Shown here in pieces: positions 12,604 through 22,161 of a stretch of DNA of 28,340 nucleotides. A program made the position numbers and the translations under genes. The stretch is from a virus: positions 1-28,340 of the IMG/VR virus record IMGVR_UViG_3300040801_003312. The stretch is one strand, 5' to 3'. Numbering within the stretch: position 1 is the first letter of the stretch; each line of letters starts with the position of its first letter. The notes under the pieces are model-generated. The model was given only the letters and a program-made list of their open reading frames with translations, did no database searches and was not told the origin of the DNA.

Positions 12604-14727
12604 TTATACTAATTTTAAAAATCCAGATCCATCAACGCTTACTCTTGTTAATGTGCCACCTCCAGCATCACCCAATAAAATAAATAAATTTGTCGATCCT
12701 GCTAGAGCTGTATCACCTACCATTAAACAATCTTTTCTATTTACATCAGATGTACCATTTCCCACAACGAGCGTAGCTGTTTGATTATCATTCCAACAAC
12801 CAAGTCGTGTTCGATTTGGTTGTGATGTTCTTAAGCCAATACCAGCCAACATATTATAACTATTATTATTTGTATTTGATTCTCCTACCAATAAAGATTT
12901 ATCAGCATTATTTGTATTTAATTTTCCACCAAGAATTGAATTATGTCCATTATTATAATTATTTTGTCCACCAATAATTGAATTATATTTAAGATTTTGA
13001 TTATTTTGTCCTAAAATATTTGAATAATTTCCAGTATTTGTATTTTGATATCCACCTAAAATTGAATAATTAGAATTATTTTCATTACTAGCACCTCCAA
13101 TAATTGAACCATCACCAGCAATTTTATTTTGATTACTTAAACCACAAATTATTGAACTATCTCCAGAATTCTGATTAATAAAATTAGCTGAGTTTAATTC
13201 ACCACCAATGACCATCGAGGCTTTTCCATAATTTTGATTACCTTTACCACCAGTAATTGAATTATGTTCAGTATTAGTATTACTTTCTCCAAAAATTATT
13301 GAATTTTCTATTGTTGCACCACTTTCAACATATAAATCCTCAAGTATATGTAAATTCTTACCAAACCACCCACCACCATTTGCAGCAAATGAAAAATCAG
13401 AACCATTTGTTGTTGCTCTTGATGAGTTTACACATAATACTTTACCACCAAAAAAAATCGCACCATCACCACCATCACAACTTAGTTCGATTAAATTATT
13501 TGCTATTATATTTGTTCTATAAGCATCAATACTAATTGAAGCTAATGAATCTGTATTTTTTATATAAGATTCATTCCCATTTAAATTTAATATATTTTCA
13601 GAATAATTATATGTAAAATTAGAACTTCCAGTCAAAGTTCCAACAGAATTAAATATTATTTGTGTATTATCAGAATTTTCAAAAACTTGATAAGTTGTAG
13701 AACTTAAAGAACTTATATTAGAAATATTTGTATTAATTAAGTCTAAATTATTATAAGTTGTTGAACTTAAAGAACTTATATTAGAAATATTTGTATTAAT
13801 TAAGTCTAAATTATTATAAGTTGTAGAACTTAAAGAACTTATATTATCTAAATTTATATATGTTTGAGAACTAACAGATTGTAATTCAGAATCATAAGCA
13901 ATATTTTCTAATAATGATGATCCTGAATTTATTTGCCATCTATCAACGTCATCATTCCAATAAAGTTTTGCATTGGTTTCTAAACCTCGGTCTATCTCAA
14001 TTCCACTGTTTATAAGTGATACACCACTTCCAGTTTCTCCACTATTCAATAAAATTATATTATCTTTAATGTCTAAATTTTCAACATTTGCTGAAATAGT
14101 TGAACCAGATACATATAAATTACCAGTTATATTCACATTACCTGTAGTTTTTATATTATTTGTATATAAAGTATTATTATCACTACCGGATATATTTGAA
14201 CCTATTATTGCAGAATTATATGCAGTTAGTTGATTATTTTGTCCAATTACTAAACTATAAAAAGATGATAATGTATTTGATAATCCAGCAACTAAATTAC
14301 CATCATTGTATACTTGATTACCAATACCAACTATTAAATTACAATCTGCATATTGTTTTGCTTGATTACCAGCACCAGCAACTATATTATTATGATCATT
14401 AACTGAATTTGAATAACCAACTACTAAATTATTATTACCATTACAACCATTATTATTTCCAAATAAAATTGATTTTGTTGATCCAGATATATTATTTGAA
14501 GTTAAAATTGCGTTATCGTTATTATCTAATTTAAATAAACTATAAACTTCATTATCAACACCTACATATATTTTTTTATTATATTCATCAACAACAATTT
14601 CACCCGAATAAATTTCTTCAGGTCCCCAAGAGTTTGTAATGTGATCACCAACACCAATTGTAGGATTAAAATCAGATGTTTCATTAATTAATTGAACCAT
14701 CCTATCATTTCTAATGTTTAATGCCAT
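12604..14727 (-). CDS. Tail fibre / appendage protein with YadA-like repeats
   Basis: 707 aa. Two blocks of 13-16-residue repeats, at about 80-180 and 475-635, have the pattern NSIIGGxNNxNxxxN, as in the beta-roll heads of trimeric autotransporters and phage fibres. Between them is a section typical of phage fibres (TTGNVNITGNLYVSG, IKDNIILLNSGETGSG, YWNDDVDRWQINSG) and a stretch of identical 21-residue repeats (about 297-345) that probably forms a trimeric coiled shaft. The C-terminus (GDAGGGTLTRVSVDGSGFLK) may be a trimerisation or tip region. It is likely a homotrimeric host-binding or decoration fibre. It starts a transcription unit, with a TATATA motif about 25 nt upstream. Confidence 0.8.
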   Translation of the reverse strand: MALNIRNDRMVQLINETSDFNPTIGVGDHITNSWGPEEIYSGEIVVDEYNKKIYVGVDNEVYSLFKLDNNDNAILTSNNISGSTKSILFGNNNGCNGNNNLVVGYSNSVNDHNNIVAGAGNQAKQYADCNLIVGIGNQVYNDGNLVAGLSNTLSSFYSLVIGQNNQLTAYNSAIIGSNISGSDNNTLYTNNIKTTGNVNITGNLYVSGSTISANVENLDIKDNIILLNSGETGSGVSLINSGIEIDRGLETNAKLYWNDDVDRWQINSGSSLLENIAYDSELQSVSSQTYINLDNISSLSSTTYNNLDLINTNISNISSLSSTTYNNLDLINTNISNISSLSSTTYQVFENSDNTQIIFNSVGTLTGSSNFTYNYSENILNLNGNESYIKNTDSLASISIDAYRTNIIANNLIELSCDGGDGAIFFGGKVLCVNSSRATTNGSDFSFAANGGGWFGKNLHILEDLYVESGATIENSIIFGESNTNTEHNSITGGKGNQNYGKASMVIGGELNSANFINQNSGDSSIICGLSNQNKIAGDGSIIGGASNENNSNYSILGGYQNTNTGNYSNILGQNNQNLKYNSIIGGQNNYNNGHNSILGGKLNTNNADKSLLVGESNTNNNSYNMLAGIGLRTSQPNRTRLGCWNDNQTATLVVGNGTSDVNRKDCLMVGDTALAGSTNLFILLGDAGGGTLTRVSVDGSGFLKLV
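13690..13846. repeat. 63-bp tandem repeat in the fibre gene
   Basis: Units 13690-13752 and 13753-13815 differ at a single base, and a third partial unit runs to about 13846. 63 bp is 21 codons, so copy number can change without loss of frame. They encode the shaft repeats with SSLSSTTYNNLDL. Confidence 0.88.
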
Positions 14728-14744
14728 TTTTTCATTTTTTTATT

Positions 14745-14767
14745 TTAATTATATATAAATTTTTTTT
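14745..14767 (-). promoter_or_regulatory. Candidate promoter for the fibre-LamG unit
   Basis: The minus strand has AAATTTATATATAATT, with TATATA about 25 nt before the ATG at 14727. Confidence 0.35.
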
Positions 14768-17207
14768 AATAAAAATTTGCTTTTATAATATTTTCATTAT
14801 CATATTCACTAATTATAATATTTTCATTATCATATTCACTAATTATAATATCAATTTCTTCTAATATAATTGGATTGAATTCATATCTAATATTATATTT
14901 TTCAGGTTGAATTATTTTAATTAATTCAACTTTAGTTATATAATTATTTAAATCATAATCAATTATTTTATTAATTATAAACCAACCATCCGAAACTTTA
15001 TTTCCAAAATTTATATAGATTTTATCATTTAATTTAGTTTTAAAAATTGTTTGAGGTGTTAAATAAAAATCTGCAATTATAATTCTTGCATCACTATTTT
15101 TATATTGTTCCAACAAAGTATTATAATAATTATATAAATTATTAAATTTATAATAAATAGTAGGATAATTATTATTTTTATTAAATAAATCTCCACAATC
15201 AGGACTATAATTTAAATCAATATCATAATTATCAAATGAATTAGATATTGCTGTAGTATAATGTGTAAATTTTTCATTATCATTAAATTTCATTTCTTCA
15301 GTAGATAATGTTTCTGAATTTAATTGTGTTGTATAAAGATGTAATAATCTTAATGCAGCATTACACTTTGACTTTCTTAAAATATTACCAAGTTTATCAC
15401 CTTCAACACCATTTTCATTTTCCCAACCAATTTTTGAAACCGGATAATATCTTGTTATACTTGTATTATCAATAAATGTAATTGTTTGATAATTTTTATT
15501 TATATTATTTGATATATCATTAAAATTTGCAGGTGATATATAAGGTGTTGATGTAAATATACTTTCATATTTTTCAACATTATTTGTATATTTATTTGAT
15601 GTTTCTTTAAATAATTCACCAAAATTTTTAAGATTTGTGTCCCTATATAATTTGTTATGCCAATCTTCACCATTTTTTAATTTAAAATTTATTAAACTCG
15701 AATCAGTTATATTTGTTTGTATTTCTATTTTTGAATTATTTACTAAAATATCTGTCCAATTTTGTGAATCTCCTTCAAGATAATATTCTTCTCTATTTTT
15801 TATTATATAATGATTTTTATTGAAATTATTTTGATATACATAAAGATTAAATAATTTAAAAATATCTCTCAAAAAATCTGATTGTTTCACATTTTCTGGG
15901 AGTATATCATTCATTGTCAATATGTTATCTGAATTCCAAACAACACCAGTAGTTTCTTTATCATAAACCTTGAAATTAAAATCATCAATTTCTAAATCTA
16001 ATTCAGATCCATGAACAATTGAAAATACTATTATATTATCTTTTTCTAAATTTTCTGTTAATGTAATTGTCTCATCGTAAGTGTTTACTGTAGCTGAAAT
16101 ATCTACAATTCGTTTATATGATAATAATTCACCACCCTGTGCATATATCCCAACATATAGATCAGCCAATCCACTAATCCTTGTAAATGATACATTTATA
16201 TCTATTTTAGAAAAATCTTTTCTTAAAACATAATTTTCTATACCGCTTTGAGTTGATGAATATACATTTGATCCCAATCCACCGATATATAACTCTAAAT
16301 TATTTGATATACTATTATATAAATCTGTATATATATTCAAACTACCACCGAAGGCCAAAAATGGATATTTAGCCTTCAATATAAACCTTCCATCAATATC
16401 AGCATCTCCTATTAAATTTGTAGTATTACTATAATTTAATGAACTCTTTGAGTAAGGAACCACTAATTTTTTAAAAAAATCTTGTTCAAATAATTCACAT
16501 TCATAAGTATAATTTTGATTCTCAAAAATTTTATCTATAATAGATTTAACAAAAAATGCAGGTTTAAATAATTCTGATTTTTCTAAAACATTCATTTGTT
16601 GCATTTGTGAATTTAATGAATATGTGCTTGTTAAGTCAATTTTATTTATAAAATTTCCATAATCAATAAATGGATAAATATATGGTTTTACATCTGAATT
16701 ATAATTATTATCTGATATTGTTTGAAAATTATATTTATGATTTCCTTCATTATTCCATTGGATTTCATTTAATTTTAAATCTTTCAAATCAATAAAAATC
16801 GATTTAATAAAAGATATTAAATTACATTCATAAAATATTTCATCATTTTCAATAATTATTTCATTTAATTTTATAAATCCTCTAAAAATTTCAAATGTAT
16901 TTTCATATAAAACGGCTTCAATTTTTTTATTTAACCAAATATTTTGTTTAATATTTATATTAAATAATTTTTTAAATATCTTTCTATTATTTTGTGAATC
17001 TGCAATTTTTATTGTTTTTGAAAATGATGTTTTTTTATCAAAAGGATTTCTAATATCTGATATAGAATAATTTAACATAATATCAATATTATTATCCAAG
17101 TCAATTAACATATAATCATTATTATAAATATTTGTAATTCCTGTTAATGAATCACTAACATCTATATTATTATAATCACCTACATTTACATATAATTGTG
17201 TATTCAT
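14766..17207 (-). CDS. Tail tip / baseplate hub protein
   Basis: 813 aa structural protein. The N-terminal part carries a signature I recognise from tail proteins of Bacteroidota phages: SISDIRNPFDKKTSFSKTIK, then FKKLFNINI, NKKIEAVLYENTFEIFRGFI and a bounded beta domain. This resembles the hub proteins that close the tail tube and hold fibres. The large middle is beta-rich with no catalytic motif that I can see. The last 25 residues contain a duplicated IISEYDNENI, from a 30-bp tandem repeat. It starts 2 bp before the stop-to-start junction with the gene at 17210-18793, so they are co-translated. No lysozyme or peptidase domain is visible. Confidence 0.75.
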   Translation of the reverse strand: MNTQLYVNVGDYNNIDVSDSLTGITNIYNNDYMLIDLDNNIDIMLNYSISDIRNPFDKKTSFSKTIKIADSQNNRKIFKKLFNINIKQNIWLNKKIEAVLYENTFEIFRGFIKLNEIIIENDEIFYECNLISFIKSIFIDLKDLKLNEIQWNNEGNHKYNFQTISDNNYNSDVKPYIYPFIDYGNFINKIDLTSTYSLNSQMQQMNVLEKSELFKPAFFVKSIIDKIFENQNYTYECELFEQDFFKKLVVPYSKSSLNYSNTTNLIGDADIDGRFILKAKYPFLAFGGSLNIYTDLYNSISNNLELYIGGLGSNVYSSTQSGIENYVLRKDFSKIDINVSFTRISGLADLYVGIYAQGGELLSYKRIVDISATVNTYDETITLTENLEKDNIIVFSIVHGSELDLEIDDFNFKVYDKETTGVVWNSDNILTMNDILPENVKQSDFLRDIFKLFNLYVYQNNFNKNHYIIKNREEYYLEGDSQNWTDILVNNSKIEIQTNITDSSLINFKLKNGEDWHNKLYRDTNLKNFGELFKETSNKYTNNVEKYESIFTSTPYISPANFNDISNNINKNYQTITFIDNTSITRYYPVSKIGWENENGVEGDKLGNILRKSKCNAALRLLHLYTTQLNSETLSTEEMKFNDNEKFTHYTTAISNSFDNYDIDLNYSPDCGDLFNKNNNYPTIYYKFNNLYNYYNTLLEQYKNSDARIIIADFYLTPQTIFKTKLNDKIYINFGNKVSDGWFIINKIIDYDLNNYITKVELIKIIQPEKYNIRYEFNPIILEEIDIIISEYDNENIIISEYDNENIIKANFY
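14783..14842. repeat. 30-bp tandem repeat at the end of the hub gene
   Basis: Two identical 30-bp units (14783-14812 and 14813-14842), 10 codons each, encode ISEYDNENII twice at the C-terminus. Confidence 0.85.
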
Positions 17208-17209
17208 AT

Positions 17210-18793
17210 TTAGAATTTTTTATATTTTTTTCTAATATTTTTCATATATTTCATTTGATAATTTTTTAAATTATCTTTTATATCTGAATATTTATCTAAT
17301 TTATTTGTAGATATTATAATAGGTATTTGAATATTATTTTCAAATAAAATAACATTTGTAGATTTTAATAAATCCTTCATTAAAATATTATAACTATTAT
17401 CTATATAATCACTTGATAATATATAATTTTGTTCAATTTCTTTATTATTTGTATATAAATTTTTATCATTATAATTTCTTATTAATTTTCCTGTGTTTGT
17501 ATTTATATCATATTTAGTTTTTTCAAAATAATCTTTATTTACTTCAAATTCGTCCAGTATATTCCCAAAAAATTTAAAAGATTCAACACCTCCAAATCTA
17601 TTATTCCATATAATTTCTTTTTTTTCATTATAATTACATCTATTATCTTTTATAAATGTTAATTTTTCTGATGTTTGTATATAATTCTCATCTGACGTAT
17701 AAAAATAAAATCTTTTAATATCTGTAAAAATGTTTTTATTCACTTTTATTTCAATAACTTCAAAACTATTTATAAAAATTGTTCCAGTATTACCAGAACC
17801 TTGTATATAAATATTAGAATAATTATCATCTGCTATTATAGTTAAATATTGTTCACCATTTATTTTTTCTAATTCAACAGATTGATCCAAATCTCCAATA
17901 ATACTAGTAAGCCCTGAGTTAAATCCAACCCAAATTGTATCAATATCATCAATTATATCTAAATTTATTTTAAATGTGTATTCAACATCTTTATTAATAT
18001 TGAAAATAGAACCATATGATCTTGAGAAATTTGTTGAATTTGTTTCAAATAAATTTTCATTTAATAATATTGTATTACCACTATTTGTCCATTCGTCTAA
18101 TTGCCATATTTGTGAAATAGTTGGTGTTTGTGATTCAATTAAATCTTTTCTTAAATTAATATCAAGCCTAATTTTATTTTTATCACCAAAATTTTCATTT
18201 TCATAAAAATTTCTATATTTATTATTATTATTATCAATATATTCTACAACAAAAAAATTATTCTTAACATCTAAATTAATGGATGTATCTCCACTACTAT
18301 TTAACATACTTATATAATTATTAGATGTATTATCAAAATATCTTTTATCTCGGTAATCAGTTAAAAATTTTGATGTATTTGAACTTAATTCATAATCTTT
18401 ATAATCAAATTCAGATAATTCATAATTTTCCTCACCATTTATAATTATAAAACTATCTGAATATAAATTATCATATTCATTATTATTATAAAATTCTATT
18501 ATATATATAATACCTTTTTTATATGAATAATTATGATAATTAAAAACTGATGTATCTATATAATTATCAATATCAAATAATTCTGATGGATTTAATATTA
18601 AAAATGAATTTGGATTAGGTAACTGAGACAACTGATTTACGATTGCTGTTGTCTCACCAGAATTAAATTGGTATATATTTACTAAAAATTTAAAATCATT
18701 ATATAGTGCAGCCTTATCTGTGTTTACTGTTATATAATTATCGGAATGTAATAATGTTATATCATTTATTTGTTGATAAATATTTAATGCCAT
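17210..18793 (-). CDS. Distal tail / tail tip structural protein
   Basis: 527 aa. It starts MALNIYQQINDITLLHSDNY, then YNDFKFLVNIYQ, an opening seen in Bacteroidota phage tail proteins that precede the hub gene. The rest is beta-rich and very high in Asn, Asp and Tyr, with a central segment (INKDVEYTFKINLDIIDDID) resembling a carbohydrate-binding-type jelly roll. The C-terminus is strongly basic (KYMKNIRKKYKKF). It likely bridges the tail tube and tip. Assignment rests on order (after tail completion genes, before the hub) and general resemblance. Confidence 0.65.
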   Translation of the reverse strand: MALNIYQQINDITLLHSDNYITVNTDKAALYNDFKFLVNIYQFNSGETTAIVNQLSQLPNPNSFLILNPSELFDIDNYIDTSVFNYHNYSYKKGIIYIIEFYNNNEYDNLYSDSFIIINGEENYELSEFDYKDYELSSNTSKFLTDYRDKRYFDNTSNNYISMLNSSGDTSINLDVKNNFFVVEYIDNNNNKYRNFYENENFGDKNKIRLDINLRKDLIESQTPTISQIWQLDEWTNSGNTILLNENLFETNSTNFSRSYGSIFNINKDVEYTFKINLDIIDDIDTIWVGFNSGLTSIIGDLDQSVELEKINGEQYLTIIADDNYSNIYIQGSGNTGTIFINSFEVIEIKVNKNIFTDIKRFYFYTSDENYIQTSEKLTFIKDNRCNYNEKKEIIWNNRFGGVESFKFFGNILDEFEVNKDYFEKTKYDINTNTGKLIRNYNDKNLYTNNKEIEQNYILSSDYIDNSYNILMKDLLKSTNVILFENNIQIPIIISTNKLDKYSDIKDNLKNYQMKYMKNIRKKYKKF

Positions 18794-18806
18794 AATTATT
18801 TTTTTT

Positions 18807-18829
18807 TATTTATATATAAAAAATTTTTA
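18807..18829 (-). promoter_or_regulatory. Candidate promoter for the tail tip unit
   Basis: The minus strand has AAAAATTTTTTATATATAAA, with TATATA at 18811-18816, about 20 nt before the ATG at 18793. Confidence 0.35.
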
Positions 18830-19270
18830 TAAATTTCTTACATTTTCTTCTCCGAATTTTTCTTCAAACATTTTTTTAATATCTTTTGCTAATGATTTTT
18901 CCATTATTTCTTTTAATTCTGTATCTTTATAAATTGGATTTAAAAAATTTGTAGGTGGTATTCCCAAGTCCCCTATTTTTATGCGAACTGGCCAAAGCAT
19001 AGATTCAGGTAAACCCATATAATTTAACCATTCTGAAATAACATCTTCAGGTGGCATTTTTCCAGGGCCTCTACCGGTGTTAATCCATTTTGCTGAATCT
19101 GTTAATATATATACTATTTGTGGAAAACCATCTTTATTATTACTTATCTCAAAATCAATGTCTCTATATGTATTTGTATGTGTTTTATTTTTTTCTTTTA
19201 GAATTTCCCTCATTTTTTCGAGTTTTTTATTTGCATGAAATTCTAATTCACGTCTACTATATTCATACAT
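18827..19270 (-). CDS. Tail completion / head-tail joining protein (HK97 gp10-like)
   Basis: 147 aa. The signature segment DSAKWINTGRGPGKMPPEDV, followed by ISEWLNYMGLPE and KIGDLGIPPTNFLNPIYKD, matches the family with a conserved GRxPGKMPP loop and an I-G-G/I-P-P-x-x-F-L end. The family includes virion morphogenesis proteins of the HK97 gp10 type, which sit between the neck and the tail tube. It lies 6 bp after the tail terminator gene in the expected order. Confidence 0.78.
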   Translation of the reverse strand: MYEYSRRELEFHANKKLEKMREILKEKNKTHTNTYRDIDFEISNNKDGFPQIVYILTDSAKWINTGRGPGKMPPEDVISEWLNYMGLPESMLWPVRIKIGDLGIPPTNFLNPIYKDTELKEIMEKSLAKDIKKMFEEKFGEENVRNL

Positions 19271-19276
19271 AATTTT

Positions 19277-19729
19277 TTATTCATTTTTTGGAATTAAACA
19301 ACTATTATTTAATGATTTAACTTCAATAGATATATCAGAATAATAACCTGAAACAACATCTTTAAATTGTTCTGTAAATGGAATTAAATCAAAAGATTTG
19401 TTGAACCATAGTTCATAATTTTCTTCTTTTCTTGCTAATAATTCAGATTTAATGTCTTCAAATATTAATATAATATCATTTTGAATATCAATTAAATTAT
19501 TTTTTTCTTTATCCAATAAGTCCATAATGTAAATTTTGAAATTTACTTTATTTATGTTTTCACCCAAATTGATTTTACCGGGTTGCAATAAACAAAAAAA
19601 ATAATTTAAGTCTTTTTCAGTTAAATTATAAGGATATCCATAATAATAGTGAGATTCACCTAATTGTGAATGTTCAAATATAATTGTTTCTAATCTATTT
19701 TTAACCAATTCTTTATATGTCATTACCAT
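19277..19729 (-). CDS. Tail terminator-like protein
   Basis: 150 aa. It has an alternating helix and strand layout with NKVNFKIYIMDLLDKEKNNL, IDIQNDIILIFEDIKSELLA and LIPFTEQFKDVVSGYYSDIS, ending in NNSCLIPKNE. This arrangement and the final Cys-x-x-Pro are familiar from neck proteins of Bacteroidota phages that cap the tail tube. Its start overlaps the DUF1360-like gene by 7 bp. The call depends on gene order and overall pattern, not on a catalytic motif. Confidence 0.65.
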   Translation of the reverse strand: MVMTYKELVKNRLETIIFEHSQLGESHYYYGYPYNLTEKDLNYFFCLLQPGKINLGENINKVNFKIYIMDLLDKEKNNLIDIQNDIILIFEDIKSELLARKEENYELWFNKSFDLIPFTEQFKDVVSGYYSDISIEVKSLNNSCLIPKNE

Positions 19730-19974
19730 TTAATTAAATTTTCAAAAATATAAATAATTCCTACTGCTATAATAGGGTCAATAATTATATAACTAACTGG
19801 AATAATAAAATGAATAAAAAGCCCTATCCAAAATGAAGAACACATTGAACAATTTAATAGTTTATTTACTATTTTTATCTTTTTAAAATTTCTTACTTTC
19901 TCAAATAAATATGATTTATTTATTATATATGAAAGTCCAATTACTGTTAATGTAAATATTACAATATTGTCCAA
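19723..19974 (-). CDS. DUF1360-like small membrane protein
   Basis: 83 aa with two to three membrane segments (IVIFTLTVIGLSYII; FWIGLFIHFIIPVSYIII; IIAVGIIYIFENLI). The motif LLNCSMCSSFWIGL (Cys42, Cys45) is the hallmark of DUF1360 proteins, small membrane proteins of unknown role in bacteria and phages. Unusually, it is embedded among head-tail connector genes, overlapping the adaptor gene by 16 bp and the tail terminator by 7 bp. Possible jobs include holin, DNA entry through the inner membrane or exclusion. None is shown by the sequence. Confidence 0.7.
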   Translation of the reverse strand: MDNIVIFTLTVIGLSYIINKSYLFEKVRNFKKIKIVNKLLNCSMCSSFWIGLFIHFIIPVSYIIIDPIIAVGIIYIFENLIKW

Positions 19975-20540
19975 TCTCCATCAATTCGTTTTTTATCTAT
20001 ATTTCTATTATCTGAATTTAAATCAAAACCAAACATAGAGTTATTTCTATATTCTGGGGCTATCTCATCTAATTCTGTTTCAGTATCATATTTCTCAAAA
20101 TCTTGTCCATTCTCAGATAAATATTTATTTAATCTATCTTTATAAATTGTATAATCATTTCTATATTTAGATTTTAATAATTGAAATTCTTGAGGGCTTA
20201 TTTTTTCAGTATTATCTGTCTTTAATGTCTTAATTCCACTATTTGTAAATTTGAAGGCAATTAAATCAATTGATCTTACTATACTTGCATAAATTAAAAA
20301 ATTTTCAATGTGTAAATCTAATTCGGAATAAAGTGTTGATCCAGTTATCAAATTATTTTCTAATTTATCAAGATAATCTAAATATAAATTTGTTCCTATA
20401 GCTTCTTGTAAATCAATATTTTGAGCCTCATATATACATAATTCTAAATAATCATTATCTATATTTTCATCTAAAAATTTCATTCTTTTTTTAAGATAAT
20501 TTGCATCAAATATCGTCTTTAAATTTCTATTAATACTCAT
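19959..20540 (-). CDS. Head-tail adaptor / connector protein
   Basis: 193 aa, helical, with the segment NIDLQEAIGTNLYLDYLDKL followed by a helix ending NFLIYASIVRSIDLIAFKF. These are typical of Bacteroidota phage adaptors that sit below the portal (of the DUF6712 kind). A long helix follows, then a disordered acidic tail (DTETELDEIAPEYRNN) ending DGDWTIL. It is the first gene after the portal, with a 15-bp gap, as expected for gp6/gp15-type adaptors. Confidence 0.68.
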   Translation of the reverse strand: MSINRNLKTIFDANYLKKRMKFLDENIDNDYLELCIYEAQNIDLQEAIGTNLYLDYLDKLENNLITGSTLYSELDLHIENFLIYASIVRSIDLIAFKFTNSGIKTLKTDNTEKISPQEFQLLKSKYRNDYTIYKDRLNKYLSENGQDFEKYDTETELDEIAPEYRNNSMFGFDLNSDNRNIDKKRIDGDWTIL

Positions 20541-20555
20541 TTTTTATAATTTTTT

Positions 20556-22142
20556 TTAAATTTTACTATTATTAATAATCTTTTGTTTTACTTGACTTGA
20601 AGGAATAGAAAAATATTCTAATTCACATTTACAACCTTTGTGATTGTTGGACGGTCCCATCAATCTATATGTTTTTCCGTTTGAAATTGATGAAATTACA
20701 AAAGGTGCATTTACAGGAACTTGCATACCATTTAATCCTTTTTTACACCATTCACAGGTTTTTTCAGATAGATTGACTTTCCATCTTTTCATTTTAGTCA
20801 TTTTCTTCTTTTTTTTGCCTGGACCTTGAGCAAATTCTTCAGTTATATCTTTAACTAATTCATCTTTATTAATAAAGTCGTCTAAATTTATATCATATTC
20901 AGATATTCCATTTATATCATCATCATTTGCTTCATCCAATTCTTTAAAAAAGTCATCATAACTTAATTTAGAATTATCACAACTACAACTATTTTTAGAA
21001 TAATTTTGTTCTGATTTTATTTTATCTATTTCTTCATTATCTTTATCGTCTTTATGTTCTTTATTTTCAATCATTATTTCAGATAGTCCATTTATTGCTA
21101 ATAATTTATTAATAACTTTTAATATCTTTTTCCTTAATGGTAAAATTTGATAAGTGAAAAATAAATCTCTTGCTTGTTCAAATTCAACAGATCCACCTAA
21201 TTGACCAGGTGTTCGCACACCGACAAGAACTGGACTAGTAACTCCATGTGCTTCAAGAATTTTTAAATTAACGTCCTTACTTAATTGTTCAAATTTTTTA
21301 TCTAATTGATCAACTGGAATTGGTTCAATTCTTGCCCTATGATCTTTATCAACAGCATACATAAATAACCATTCACCACTATTTTTTGTTCCACCAAATT
21401 TTTCTTTAAATAATCTACTAAATTGTTCCTTTTCTTCTTGTGTTGGTTCATCCCCAACTATAGTCAAAATGTATGGAATAGCAAAATTATTTTTTATATT
21501 ATTATTATGAAAATCATTTATTAACATATCTGTTTCAATAGATTTGATTGCTGAATAATAATCAGGTTTCCCATAATAATTTGAGCCTGGAGAATATGCA
21601 GGTATTGTGCATTTTATTTCATTTGCTTTAGTTGATGTTCCAAAAGATGGAATAATACTAATTGGATATTTTCCTTTTCTATATTCAGCCCAATTATCAC
21701 AATGATAAAAATTGTCTATTTGTCCATCTTTATTTTTTTTACCATATAAAATTTTACTTGAATCAATATGATATAATTTATTTATCCTATCATGTATTTT
21801 ATTCCAAACTACATTGATATTAAATGAACCAAATAGAACTAAATCATATGCAAGTCTATATATAAAATCTTCAACATCATTATAATCTTCACAATTTTTA
21901 AAAAATTCTTTTGTATCATCCTCCATTATAACTTCATCACCAGCAATCATTTTAGCCTTCATATTTATAATTTGTCCGTGCATCTCTGAACGATCTTTTA
22001 ATTTTATTAAAAAATCTGCAAATTCATTCGTAAGTCGACCAAATGGAACCCAACCCTTATCATTAGTATTCCATCCATTGAAATTATAATAATGTTCTTT
22101 ATTTTCTATGTTTTGATTAAAATCTATTATACCACTTTTCAC
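20556..22142 (-). CDS. Portal protein with C-terminal MuF-like metal-binding tail
   Basis: 528 aa. The body resembles portals of Bacteroidota phages: VPFGRLTNEFADFLIKL, DLVLFGSFNINVVWNKIHDR, the signature SPGSNYYGKPDYYSAIKSIE and NDFHNNNIKNNFAIPYILTI, and a late helical part (EFEQARDLFFTYQILPLRKK). It forms the dodecameric DNA channel at the capsid vertex. Residues about 360-450 are a charged, disordered linker with a CSC cluster and a KKKKK run. The end carries C463-x2-C466 and H501-x2-C504-x-C506 (EKTCEWCKKGLNG and NNHKGCKCEL), the same pattern as the C-terminus of Mu gpF/SPP1 gp7 minor head proteins, normally a separate gene. It is probably a fusion of the portal with the MuF terminal motif; no separate MuF gene is seen. 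Confidence 0.85.
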   Translation of the reverse strand: MKSGIIDFNQNIENKEHYYNFNGWNTNDKGWVPFGRLTNEFADFLIKLKDRSEMHGQIINMKAKMIAGDEVIMEDDTKEFFKNCEDYNDVEDFIYRLAYDLVLFGSFNINVVWNKIHDRINKLYHIDSSKILYGKKNKDGQIDNFYHCDNWAEYRKGKYPISIIPSFGTSTKANEIKCTIPAYSPGSNYYGKPDYYSAIKSIETDMLINDFHNNNIKNNFAIPYILTIVGDEPTQEEKEQFSRLFKEKFGGTKNSGEWLFMYAVDKDHRARIEPIPVDQLDKKFEQLSKDVNLKILEAHGVTSPVLVGVRTPGQLGGSVEFEQARDLFFTYQILPLRKKILKVINKLLAINGLSEIMIENKEHKDDKDNEEIDKIKSEQNYSKNSCSCDNSKLSYDDFFKELDEANDDDINGISEYDINLDDFINKDELVKDITEEFAQGPGKKKKKMTKMKRWKVNLSEKTCEWCKKGLNGMQVPVNAPFVISSISNGKTYRLMGPSNNHKGCKCELEYFSIPSSQVKQKIINNSKI

Positions 22143-22161
22143 ATTTATTAAATTATTTTTT

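Noticed and set aside
12604-14402. Plus-strand ORFs in the fibre gene (13299-13535, 13973-14233, 14160-14402)
   Set aside because: Antisense shadows of the repeat coding sequence, with His/Tyr/Leu-rich low-complexity translations.
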